A DNA stretch of 64,000 bases from Harmonia axyridis (Eukaryota > Arthropoda > Insecta > Coleoptera > Coccinellidae), in NCBI RefSeq assembly GCF_914767665.1, contig NC_059501.1:70716798-70780797 (forward strand), written 5' to 3'. How positions within the stretch are numbered: position 1 is the first letter of the stretch; the number at the start of each line of letters is the position of its first letter. The position numbers and the translations under genes were made by a program. Under the pieces are notes generated by a model. The model did no database searches, was not told where the DNA came from, and saw only the letters and a program-made list of their open reading frames with translations. Below, piece after piece: positions 34,600-45,275 of the stretch.

Positions 34600-36599
34600 C
34601 TAGGAATCTAGAAAAATTTTCTTCCAAAATTGCGATTTTTTCGTTAGCGCCGTCTTGTTAAAATCAACGTTATCAATATCTTCCTTTACGGCCATGAAAA
34701 ATCATTAAATATAACGAAATTACCAAGATCGGTGAGAAATCGACAAAACCTGAGATTTTTTAACAATACGGTCTACAGCAGCAATATTCTGTTTTTCTTC
34801 TTTCGATTCTTCATATCATTAACTTGTCCTAACAGATCAAATTTTTTCACCAGTTTCAATATATTCAATTTTTTTTATCGATTTTCAATTATTCAACTTA
34901 ACTGACGTTTTTTATCTCTGAACGTTACTTTCGAATAGAACGATATTTCAAAATGTCAACCATGTCATACTGATGTTCATTGACATTTCCTTATAATCGA
35001 TAACGGTTAACATTTCTTTACATATTATTCATTTGAAGAAAATTACCAGACTACTTAAAGAGCAATTATCCAAATTCAGTACTGAATTTTCTATCATTTG
35101 AATATAATTGATAATAATTGGGATGAACTTCGACAAAAATTCAAAACAATTTTGAAATTTTTGAAATCATATGAAAAACAAAATATTGGTCGGCTTATTT
35201 TGCTCATTAATTAACAAACTTAGTAAGCAAAACCTCATCCTTTTAGACCACTTCCGATTCGAAATAAGGAAAATAGAGACATCGTGATGTTCGCGCTCTG
35301 TTTGGGTACCTTACATACTTTTCGTAACTTTTTCAAATTATCGATAATCGATAATATTAGCTTCTTTTTTCACAAGTAGCAAGTAAATCTTTTGGTAGTT
35401 GTCTTGGATATATTTCGGCATCTTTAATACTGTTCAGTATTTTTGAGTATTGGGATAAACTTCTTTTAAAAAATTAACAGAGATATCTTTCACATTTTGC
35501 CAAGTAAAAAAAACTGAGGTACACCAAGTTAGATATTTAACAGTAACTAAGTTACTATAAGACAATTATTATACTTTCTTTTGAGTGCATCGTCCTAATT
35601 CTTTGATGAATTGTGAATTGTTAACTCGAGGAAATCTCAATTAGAATGTAAGTATTGTGGTTCTTCATCTCCATGAGAATAGCTTTATTGATAATTTTGA
35701 TCTCTTCAAATTCATGTGAGGTTACGTAGAAGCCAAGATGATATAATGGGCATTCAGCTATGGTTGAAGAACACCTATAACAGACGATTAACTTATAATT
35801 ATTTTCCGTAGAAAGCATGAAAAGCGAAACAATAAAGGCTAAACGACTAGACTCTTCATACGTTAACATGCTCTAGATACCTATATTATTTGATCTCAGC
35901 TGACGTATGGAAGTTACAACACAGCAGGATGGTCGCCTTTGATAATGGTTTGTCAGGAAAAATTGCTACTTCCCTAATTTTCTTGAATTGATTATTATTA
36001 TCTCTGAGTACAGGGTGGGCAAATTTCGATGTTTTAGCACTACAACTTTCAAACCAGAGGAGATAGGCAGAATCTGATACCCCACTCTTGTTCTCTTTTT
36101 CTGATAAACTAACAAGAGCGGTATTCATTTTTTGCCACTTTCTTTTGTTTTCGAGTTAGAAGCGAAAATTGGAAAAATGGTGATATCGAAAAACATTTAT
36201 ATCTCCGCTAATATTGATGATAGATCTCTTGAATTAAAACATTATACAAGCACTTTTTTACGTAGAATCCAGTCCAGTGGCGTACTCGTATTTTCAAAAG
36301 GGTTTTTAATTACGAAGCTATGACCCAAAGTTATGTTTTTTCAAATGGTAACACTAGATTTCTGTGCCATTCTTTAAAAGTTTAATTTTTCCTGATTTCA
36401 AAAATATATGACATCGTATGGTTTGTATCAATATAAATTAATTTGAAATGGTCAACAACCTCTTTTCACCTAAGAGTATCAATATTTCTATGATTTCGAC
36501 TGTTGATGAGCACAGAAAAATTGAGCATTCTATAACAAGAGCAGTCCTTCCGTCAATCTGATTATTTCAATGCTTTTCACTAATTTCTATAATTTCCTT
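34600..36599. other. Intergenic, nothing firmly recognised
   Basis: Contains an ACAGGGTGGGC transposon-type end near 36012 and two minus-strand frames (35621-35869, 35886-36128) without secure homology. No gene is called. Confidence 0.35.
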
Positions 36600-37455
36600 T
36601 TCCTGAACCGGCAGCGTTGCTCGGAGATCAGTGCCTGGTCGACCCAGAGTAACCTCTGCCAGGGATGGCCATTACATGGCAAATCGAACGGTATCTGTAA
36701 CAGCCCTTCGAAGTCAGTTTTTGAGGACCTATACGGGCAGTCTCAACGAGTACCATAAGGAAACGGTTGCATTCCTCAAATTTAAGGCAAAAAGACCTTT
36801 TTAAGTCTACATTGGCTTTCATTTGGACATAGAGCTACCCGTCGGCAATGGGAGAACACCACCAAGACTGGCTTTTACCACAATGGCGAAACGTACTTTT
36901 TTCGGTTCAAAAAGTGATAGTCGGCGAGAAAGGATTTGGAGAGGTCCAGGCAGACTTAAGCGACTCAATTTCACCTAGGAAGTAGTGCCCTTTCAAGGAA
37001 GATCAATAATGTTCTGGGGGTATAATGTTCGGTCGCCGTACCTCTCTTATCATCGTTGAACGAACAATGACTGGTGCCATCTGAGTAGAAAACATCATTG
37101 AACCAATCATTGCTCCTGTGCGCAACTAATTTGGTGATAATTTCATTTACCAGGATGATAACGCCATACCACACCGCACATGAAAGGTTCAAAACATTCT
37201 TCAAGAGAATCCAGAGAATGAACTGGCCAGCAAACTCACCAGAGATGAATCCAATTGAGCACGTGTGGGATTACTCAGGAAGAGCAATATCCAATCGCCA
37301 AAAGACCCAACTATTCGGGAAGAATGGAACGATATGCCTGATAATTTCATTAATGACTTGATTCGTGGGATCCCTTGGCGTATTGGCCAGTTGATTGAAA
37401 GGAGAGGTGGTAATACGGACTACGTACTGAATTTGGATTCAGCTTTGGAATAACT
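36600..37455 (+). pseudogene. Tc1-type transposase relic
   Basis: A decayed full-length transposase can be followed through all three plus frames. RPRVTSARDGHYMANRTVSV and TALRSQFLRTYTGSLNE match the N-terminal paired-like DNA-binding half. Later come NWPANSPEMNPIEHVWDYSG and IGQLIERRGGNTDY, the C-terminal catalytic end and tail. The last catalytic Glu (NPIEHVW) survives, but the frame is broken by many stops. Confidence 0.7.
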
Positions 37456-37695
37456 ATGATTAATCAAAAATAAATAATTAATCGATGAATTTAGATTTTT
37501 TGTAATTTTTCTTATTTTGTCTCATCCTGCATAAAGCAAAGATTAACGAACAAAGATTTATTATCAAATATATTACAGTTTGAAAAGAGGAAAATGTTCA
37601 TCTTATTTCCAGAACATAAATTGTTATTTCTTGAGAAACCTAGAAAGACCAAGACTTCTGATGACACGTGTATATATACGTACTTATTACCTATA

Positions 37696-39163
37696 GGGGA
37701 AATACGGATAAAATGACATACTGTTTTGTTTCAATCATATATTTTTAGTTATTGCAATAATACTCCCATTTTGGTGCTAAATACTAACGTTGGTTGATTG
37801 TTTTTAAGTATTATAAGCTGAAAATTGAATTAAACTACAAAAATAATAGATATAAGAAATTATTTTGACTTCTAACAAAATCCATTTCGTCCGTATACTA
37901 AGGACAAAATGACACACTAGTAATGGAGATAATGACATACATAATTTTTAAATGCAAAGTTTGCAAATAAACGGTTTGGTTCTTTTCGAGACAGTAGCAA
38001 ACGATGTATGAGCCAAGTGAAAACATTGAATGCAACGTAGCCACTGTTCACCAGGTTTGGAACGAAAAAAGCGTCACTGCAATTAATGCAGGGACAGTCA
38101 TCGTCCTCCTCATTCTTTTCTCAATTTTAAACGGTTTAGTGTCGGATTCTTCGTGGTCATGGACTCTCTTATTTTTCAACGCTTTTGTTTTCTTTACCAA
38201 TGGATTTTTTATCATTGAATAATATTTTAGTAACTTCTTGTTTCCTCTTCTTGGGTGGATTTCCCGCAGCAGATTTAGCCTTGATTTTGTCAAAATAAGG
38301 TCTTGTCCCTGAAGAAGTGGTGAAACAATTTCATTACGAAAGGATAATGATCCTTTGGAATGAAATGATAATGATCCTTTGGAAGTTCCTGGTCTATTGT
38401 AATCATCAGGAATCGATAGATAATTTACCTATTTTTTAAAAGATAGGTACATACCAGAAATTTCAAGTTCTATCACGTATAGTGCATGCAAACTATGTAC
38501 AAAATAACATACAAATGAGCTCATTAGTTTCACGTGAAAATCAATTTATAAAATTATAAATAATTTCTAAAAATATATTTTCTTAACATGTATTAGACAA
38601 AATCACATACTATATCTTTCTGTCCATCAGGATAGTATGTCATTTTGTCCGATACACACTTTTTATTATATTGAAGCACAATTTCAAAACAAAACCAATA
38701 TTCATCTCAATACTTATACATATTATTACGCCATAACCGTAATAACAAGAATACATTCAATATGAATCATGAATTTATTTGAATACTGGCTACTGCATTA
38801 TATTTTGTTTATTTAGAAGTCACGTACAGGCTCACGCCTCTGTGACTAAATGTTTATACCCTGTAGCTTACAGAATAAACCATTTTATTATTATTTATTA
38901 TTATTAATATACAACGAATATTTTCATGACACTCTCCAGAATCAATTTAGAAACCAAGTGAACAAAAAAAATTCAACCGGCCTAAAATACATTTGTGGCT
39001 ATTGCACCAGTGAAACAGACAGTAAGATGTCAATTTCTTCGCAGGATTGTCACATAATAAGCGGGACCTGAATCACTGTAAAATCCCGAGCTATACGGGG
39101 CCAATTTTGAAAAAATTTAAAAGTTCATTTTGTCCGCATATGTTGTTTTGTCCGCATTTCCCC
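37696..39163 (-). mobile_element. pogo/Tigger-like element, 1.47 kb relic
   Basis: Terminal inverted repeats GGGGAAATACGGATAAAATG (left) and GGGGAAATGCGGACAAAA (right, minus strand) are each flanked by TA (37694-37695 and 39164-39165). Several internal copies of an ACAAAATGACATAC-like motif lie near the ends. A zinc-finger coding remnant (37990-38290) is the only protein trace. At 38830-38905 an ATT-rich tail after ACAGAATAAACC may be a nested LINE 3' end. Confidence 0.6.
37990..38290 (-). pseudogene. Zinc-finger C-terminal remnant of pogo-like transposase
   Basis: Minus-strand frames read AKSAAGNPPKKRKQEVTK, then EEDDDCPCINCSDAFFVP, and after a frameshift PGEQWLRCIQCFHLAHTSFA. The C-x2-C ... 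W.rC..C...AH pattern matches the PHD-like zinc finger at the end of some insect pogo/Tigger transposases. Frameshifts and stops show it is dead. Confidence 0.5.
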
Positions 39164-39831
39164 TAATTCAAAGTAACCAAGGATTCCAAGGAGTTATATG
39201 GACCATACAATACCCAATGTTACTTCAAGTAGGTACCAAATCCTTCTCAATGCGCCTCTGCCAGAAATTAGCGCATTTCCCAAAAAAAAATTCGTGAAAA
39301 CGTTACAACAAAACAATAAAGATCTCATAAATATTCGTGCAGTGTTCATGAATGAACGAAACAACAATTTAATTCAATTTAGTTCTCCGATAATTGCGAC
39401 ACATCTCTTTAGGTAATTGCCAGTTCGTTGTGAAGCTCATGTTCGATTGTGCAAACCCGTCGGGCATACATTCGCATCTAAATCGTACCATTAAGGATGT
39501 GTAATGAGTGATTAGGATTTGTTTCATTAGCATGCGAACTTACAGTCGTGAAAATAGCCAGCTAATTGAATCTGAACTTGACAACAATGGTTTTGCGTTG
39601 GAATTTTCGCGTTGATGCAAGCTGCCATAATCGATAGAATGGTACCAAGTATCGTGGTACTCATCGTTTGTACGTATTCGTAGTAATTCGTGAATTACCA
39701 TAACAGGAGTGGATTTCGGTGTTCTGCTTTTTGGTCCTTCGACTCTTGAGTTTTTTGTTGTCATTATCTATTTGAAATTCTTTGTTGATATTAATTTGGT
39801 ATTTCAAGATTAATAGTATATTCTAAAACAA

Positions 39832-40403
39832 GTTGCAGAATGGGCTCCTATTCCAACACGAATGCGAAATTCGAAAACGAGCGACGAAGGAGCGAGTTTT
39901 GGAACGCATGAGTGTTGGAATTGCCTTCTGCAACGAGTATTAGACGATATTTTCTCTATTTCAGTCAAGTTTCGTGAAATATTGTCGAAATTCAATGAAA
40001 AATTCAGATTATATATCCTAGTGACTTTTTTATTGTATCTTGGCAGATGGTGTGACTGTTACGAAATTTGACAGATTACGGAATTTCAATATATGTATCG
40101 TATGTTTCGAATTTAGAGATAATTTACAATTACCCATCAAATTCGTGAATTATGTCTGACGAAATCGATTTAACACTACCAGAATTAAGAGAATTTGCAA
40201 ATAATGTAGTAAATTATTTCACTATATCCCCAAATTATATTATATTGACAATTATTGACGTTTGTCGAAATTTGATAGGATTGGAAGTCAGCATAGGCAA
40301 CCACACGAAAAATATATGTGAAAACGATGCTGTAATGAGTTCATTACAGCACTGTTTTTAGAACTGTAATGGACTCATTACGATACTGAAATAGAGAAAA
40401 TAT
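39832..40403. mobile_element. Hairpin MITE with perfect 19-bp inverted repeat
   Basis: A left hairpin (39832-39934; arms GTTGCAGAA / TTCTGCAAC and ATTCCAACAC / GTGTTGGAAT) is followed by ATATTTTCTCTATTTCAGT (39947-39965). That sequence recurs exactly inverted at 40385-40403. Between them is a small open frame (40152-40358, MSDEIDLTLPELREFANN start) without recognised homology. A related hairpin lies at 55251-55346. Confidence 0.55.
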
Positions 40404-40526
40404 AATTATTCTAGTTCCACTTTTTATTATATTCATGAATGACAATTGTTTCGATAAAAAGTAGCTTTTCTAGGTATAACATTTTGAATAACTAAAATAT
40501 TTAGATATATGAGACAATATCTTATG

Positions 40527-40832
40527 TAGGAAGGGATAGGCAAATAATCCAGGGAATTCCAGCAATAAAAGGTATATAGAAATATCTTTAAAAGCTGTGT
40601 GTTGTTATCTTATACTTGGTATTGCAGTGATATTCCAATTTTATTGTATAATATATACAAAGTTACTTGGAGGACACCAAAATATTTTGATTATACAACG
40701 ATTGTCCAACTCTAGGGGTAGGCAAAGAAACCAGGGAATTCTAGCAATAAAAGGTATATAAAAATATCTTCAAAAGCTGTGTTGTTATCTTACCCTTGGT
40801 ATTTAGTTATAATTTTATTGTATAGTATATTC
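40527..40832 (+). repeat. Diverged tandem duplication
   Basis: Two direct copies about 182 bp apart share GGGATAGGCAAA / GGGGTAGGCAAA, CCAGGGAATT, AGCAATAAAAGGTATATA and AGCTGTG...TTGTTATCTTA. Noncoding. Confidence 0.6.
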
Positions 40833-41794
40833 ATCTGTCTCAGGTCTGGATAGTCTCAATATTATTCAAATTACCTCTTTTTCAACTGGGAGAGAGCTTG
40901 AAGGAATCAGGAAAGATACAACTTCTGGAACAATAAGCAGTGAATGATCAGCCAATGAAGCTTTATAATATTCTTGATATGTTTAAAAACGGTAGCTCTG
41001 TACATTTTTGGTCCAAACCGAAAACAGTCTTAAAATAGTACATATTCGCAGAATCTAAAATGAAAAGGTGTTTTTCGAAAAAACCTTTTCTGCATAAATA
41101 TCCGAAAAAATGTGAGACCTCATCGCCACAATTTTTTCATAAGAATCCCATCCCAACTAATGAAGTGTTGAGATTTTACCCAAGGTATGGCATATTGCTG
41201 AAATTGTCATAAAAAACCTATCTAATGATGTAATAATATACTGGGTGTGCCATTCGAAATAAGGAAGTAGTAGTCTGTTTCCGGTTTAACCGGAAGTTGT
41301 AGAGTTCTTGAGAAATTTTACAGAGAAATATCATTGCCTCAAACCCCAACATGCAAATTTTCAGCACAAAATTACAATTTGTTTTCCATAAAAGTCTAAT
41401 AGGACATCGTGGTGAATCAATCTGTATTGAAGAATTTCCTTCAGTGTGAGTACGTTATATCCACAGCATAGTTTCACGTATCCTTACGCTTCTCTACGTA
41501 TCCTCTCTATCCAATGAAAATTAAGCTGCACACTACATCAAACTAGTCTCAAATAATGAATTATTTTGAACATGTGTACCCCTTTCCCTTAATGCCTTGT
41601 TGGAAAGAAGAATTGTTCAAATGACTATCTTTATTTAACTGAAGGGTTTTCATCTCTATTCCTTTCATTGGATATCCACAATTTCAAGACATATACTGCC
41701 GAAAATTTATTGAGGACACCTGACTAAGGTTTAGATAGTTTATTTCATCTTACAATAAGACCCTTACACTGATGAAATTCCACCAGACACATTA

Positions 41795-42440
41795 AAGACT
41801 AGAAGGATACTGGAAACGGCAGAGATAAGGGTACTAAGAAGAATTGCTGAAAAAACATTGTTGGACATAGAAGGAAGCGAAACTATCAGGGAAACATGCA
41901 AGGTAATAGTTTATTGTGAAACAAGTGGGGAAAGTCCAACTTTTCTCGCGAGTGTGGAAGTTTGTTGCACCAGCCTGGAAGACCGAGTGCCGCGAACACA
42001 CGAGCGAGAAAAGGACTTTCTCCACATGTTGCAGACTATACTTTTTCTACAACTGCACAAATTTCAATAATTCAAGTAATGAACTTGATTCAAATCAAAA
42101 TGGCCTTTGTTGAGAGTATGTTCTAATTTATTGCGTTTCCATAGAAACGACTCAAAAGCTCCATTTCATTGGTCTACCAAGTGCTGTGAGAAATAATATT
42201 TCCTTTTCATAGCAGTTGTAGGAAAATATATTAACAGCTAGATACTGGATAGGTAGGTCGAATGGAATCAACCTATTCACCGAATGGACGACACACAAAT
42301 TGTTGAAATTCCTCGCGACAAATCACCTTTGGGTCGAAGAAGTGTTGAACGACCGAGGAAGCGAAGTAGTTGAGATCAGACTAGGCATGGTGACGAAGAA
42401 GGAACAGACAGTTATGCCTAATTCAAAGTATGAAGAAGAA
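41795..42440 (+). mobile_element. LINE reverse-transcriptase C-terminal tail, split
   Basis: 41795-41902 encodes KTRRILETAEIRVLRRIAEK and TLLDIEGSETIRETCK. 42257-42370 encodes VEWNQPIHRMDDTQIVEIPR and DKSPLGRRSVERPRKR. These are two consecutive pieces of the end of a non-LTR retrotransposon polyprotein (usual form R.LRRI.GKT..DR.RSE.IR, then W..HI.RM, then GRRS.GRPRKRW). The halves are separated by about 350 bp containing a hairpin MITE. The element ends near a short GAA-rich tail (42427-42446). Confidence 0.6.
41915..42033. mobile_element. Hairpin MITE core inside LINE tail
   Basis: GTGGGGAAAGTCC (41925) pairs with GGACTTTCTCCAC (ending 42025), and ACTTTTCTCGCGAGTGTG pairs with CACACGAGCGAGAAAA. 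The stem-loop lies between the two halves of the LINE tail, so it inserted after the LINE. Exact ends not resolved. Confidence 0.5.
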
Positions 42441-42589
42441 GAATACTTAATCTTTGTATTGAATATTTTCGTATTGACTGAACATAGCTAGAAAGGGATT
42501 GTTTCATCTAATCCTGAATATTTCATCCTTATGAATACAACAATTTTACCTTTCCAATTTGCTTTGCTGTCAAAATTACCATTACATCT

Positions 42590-42910
42590 CGAAGTCATTA
42601 GTCAGTTTTTTCGGACGAGTGTCCCATTAAAGACAAGGGTCTTGGAATATGCATGAGCTCGGAGATCTGGAGGAGTGTCTTCTATATTCCGCCGAGGACG
42701 GTGACGAATTATCGAAAACGTGCCGGCAATTCAAGTGGCCTGTAATTTGTCATGGGGCTCCCGTCATAAAAGGAAGCCGAGCACCTTGTCAATTGAAGTA
42801 GATCGGTTCACTTGTGTAATTTTCTTCGACAATGAACTCATTAGGAAATGGAGGAATCTCTTCCATATCGGTATATTTTGAAGTTTCAGTAGAAATATCA
42901 TATGGTATGT
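42590..42910 (+). promoter_or_regulatory. GC-richer stretch with NK-2-like sites, possible promoter
   Basis: Unlike its AT-rich neighbours. It contains TCAAGTGG (a match to the NK-2/Tinman site), CATAAAAG, a TTGAAGTAG and a TTCACTTG (inverted CAAGTGAA). A small ORF MNSLGNGGISSIS starts at ATG 42832 and runs straight into a GT donor-like GTATAT. It could be a conserved enhancer or an orphan first exon; neither is established. Confidence 0.25.
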
Positions 42911-43898
42911 TGTACTTTAGATGAAAAAATTTTCACACTCTTTCTATTCTTGTAGTGGACAAGCAATTTTTCCTATTTATTCATATTTAATTTTGAGTTC
43001 CCCATTTAGGTGTAGATCGACGCCGACGCAACAAGTTGCTATTTGGTTGAATTTGAAGTCTCATAGTTTTGTTATTTTTAGCTCAATTTAGCGAAGTTTT
43101 TTCAGCAAACTGTAGATAAAATTATTAATTTCGACTTACACACTAGGTCTTTTGAAAAATGCTGGCTTATTGATCGTTATACAGAATTAATCAGAAATTT
43201 ATTTTAATTTCAATACAGCCTGTAGAATACTTTCGTGGTAAAATTCTTTGGAATTGAAAATTTTTTATCAATAATAATTCCTTACCAACATTTTTCTTTT
43301 TGGTTCATCTCTTTAAGTGAACCAGTTCATTTTTAAGGGGAAAATGAACTCGAAGAATAGTTTGCCCATTTTGAAGAAATGTTAGTTTTAGATATTTTAG
43401 ACGATGTGGTTTTGCCCATTATGCCATAATGTAAGATCGCCAGCTCAGTTCATGAGCCTAGCAATGGGAAGGCAACAATAAAATGTTCATTTGGAATAAC
43501 AAACAATTATAGCAAAATCTATTCATTCAAACTTATTGCATTGAATTGAACATTCAGGTTACGAATAGTATCTTCAGGAAAATTTCATTTCTCAAAGTGA
43601 ACCGTTGATGATAAGTGCATTTCTCTCCCAAAAATGAACTGATGCACTTAAAACCATGAACCAAAAATAAAATAATAAACAGAAATGGTTCTTAATAAAA
43701 ATTGAAAATTCCGAAGAATTTTGCCACTATATTATTCCAAAGGGTCTTTTAAAATTTGGGTTTCACAACAAACTTCAAATTAATCCCATATAATTCTTGA
43801 TTGTTTCGGTCTCTACTTGAAGGTAATTCATCTTAAATGATGAAAAAGTAAAACAATTTATTTCCGCTTATATTTATTGATTTCACAACAATTGTTTG
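42911..43898. other. Intergenic, nothing recognised
   Basis: No motif-bearing ORF or clear repeat seen. Confidence 0.3.
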
Positions 43899-43946
43899 GT
43901 CAAATTACATTTTGACTTCTTCAGGTGAGACAAAATGTAATTTGAC
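43899..43946. repeat. Perfect 16-bp stem hairpin
   Basis: GTCAAATTACATTTTG and CAAAATGTAATTTGAC are exact reverse complements separated by 16 nt. It lies about 60 bp before the DD41D element and outside its terminal repeat. Confidence 0.7.
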
Positions 43947-44006
43947 TAGTTTTCTAATATGGCAGATTTTTGCTTCAAGATATTCTTCTATTCAGTCTTT
44001 CAAATA

Positions 44007-45273
44007 AAGGGTGTTTTTTTTCGAGGTATATAACTTTAAGTTGGCATTACTGTTCAAGATGGCGACCGATTTAACAGCTGTCAAGTGATTTATTCTCAGT
44101 TTGGTTTGGCAATTTATCATGAATAGATTCACGCCTGAACAACGCTTGCAAATAGTGCAATTTCATTACGAAAATAATGGTTCTGTGCGGAATACATATC
44201 GCGCACTACGTCCATTTTATTTTCGACAAAATCGTCCATCAGAGCAGTTAATTCGATTAACCATGGAACGTTTTCGCACCACGTTTACTCTTATTGATAA
44301 CTCGCATCCCCAGAGACGCCGTACGGTGCGTACAGAAGAAGCTATTGCTGCTGTAGAGCGTAGCATTGAGGAAGACCCGAATGAGTCTATCCGCCATCGA
44401 GAACAGGAATTGGATCTGTGTCCTTCCACTTTATGGAAGATTTTGCGGAAGGATCTTGGTCTGCGTGCTTACAAAATCCAACTCGTGCAAGAATTGAAGC
44501 CAAACGATCATCAAGTAAGGCGTAGATTTGTCGATTTTCATAAGCGAATTTTGTTTAGCGATGAAGCGCACTTCTGGTTGAATGGTACGTCAGCAAACAA
44601 AACTGCCGCATTTGGAGTGAAGTTAATCCTCAAGTGTATGTCGAAACACCGTTATATCCAGAAAAACTGACTGTTTGGTGCGCTTTATGGGCTGGTGGAA
44701 TCATTGGTCCGTACTTCTTCAAAAACGATGATGGCCAGAACGTTACAGTCAATGGTGATCGGTATAGAGCCATGATAACTAACTTTTTCATTCCTGAATT
44801 GAACAACCATGATGCCCAAGAGCTATGGTTCCAACAAGACGGCGCAACATGTCACACAGCTCGTGCCACAATCGATTTATTGAAAGACACGTTTGGTGAC
44901 CTCCTAATTTCACGATTTGGACCTGTGAATTGGCCTCCAAGATCTTGTGATTTAACACCGCTAGACTACTTTCTGTGGGGCTATGTAAAGTCATTGGTCT
45001 ATGCGGATAAGCCACAAACCCTTGACCATTTGGAAGACAACATTCGCCGTGTTATTGCCGATATACGGCCACAAATGTTGGAAAAAGTCATCCAAAATTG
45101 GACATCCAGATTGGACTACATCCGAGCCAGCCGTGGTGGTCATATGCCAGAAATCATATTTAAAATGTAATGCCACAAGATTATCCTGCGGATAAATAAA
45201 ATTAATGTCAATCGAATAATCCGTCGTTGTTTTATTGCAATTTAAAATTCTATAGCTCTAAAAAAACACCCTT
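44007..45273 (+). mobile_element. DD41D Tc1/mariner-superfamily element, near full length
   Basis: A 1267-bp element with terminal repeats AAGGGTGTTTTTTTT (left) and AAGGGTGTTTTTTTAG (right, minus strand), flanked by TA at 44005-44006 and 45274-45275. The inner parts of the ends also match (TATA.AA.TTTAA.TTG). It carries one transposase reading frame, inactivated, and is the longer of two copies in this window. Confidence 0.88.
44119..45170 (+). pseudogene. DD41D transposase, frameshifted
   Basis: Starts MNRFTPEQRLQIVQFHYENN with a helix-turn-helix N-terminal half, then RKDLGLRAYKIQLVQELKPN. A short in-frame gap lies before ILFSDEAHFWLNG: about 12 residues are missing relative to what I recall of the family. 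One base is missing in the codon after WLNG (compare GGCTACGTC in the 9-kb copy with GGTACGTC here), so the frame shifts. The second frame (44634-45170) continues KLTVWCALWAGGIIGPYFFK, WFQQDGATCHTA and WPPRSCDLTPLDYFLW to SRGGHMPEIIFKM. All three Asp are present with 41 residues between the second and third. Only the frameshift and the small gap keep it from being a full ORF. Confidence 0.82.
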
Positions 45274-45275
45274 TA

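Noticed and set aside
35621..36128. Two minus-strand frames (LLTYEESSR-like and TSHEFEEIKIINKAI) faintly like the end of an insect odorant receptor
   Set aside because: The resemblance is limited to general pattern, no conserved C-terminal motif or splice structure follows, and a transposon-type ACAGGGTG end lies inside the second frame.
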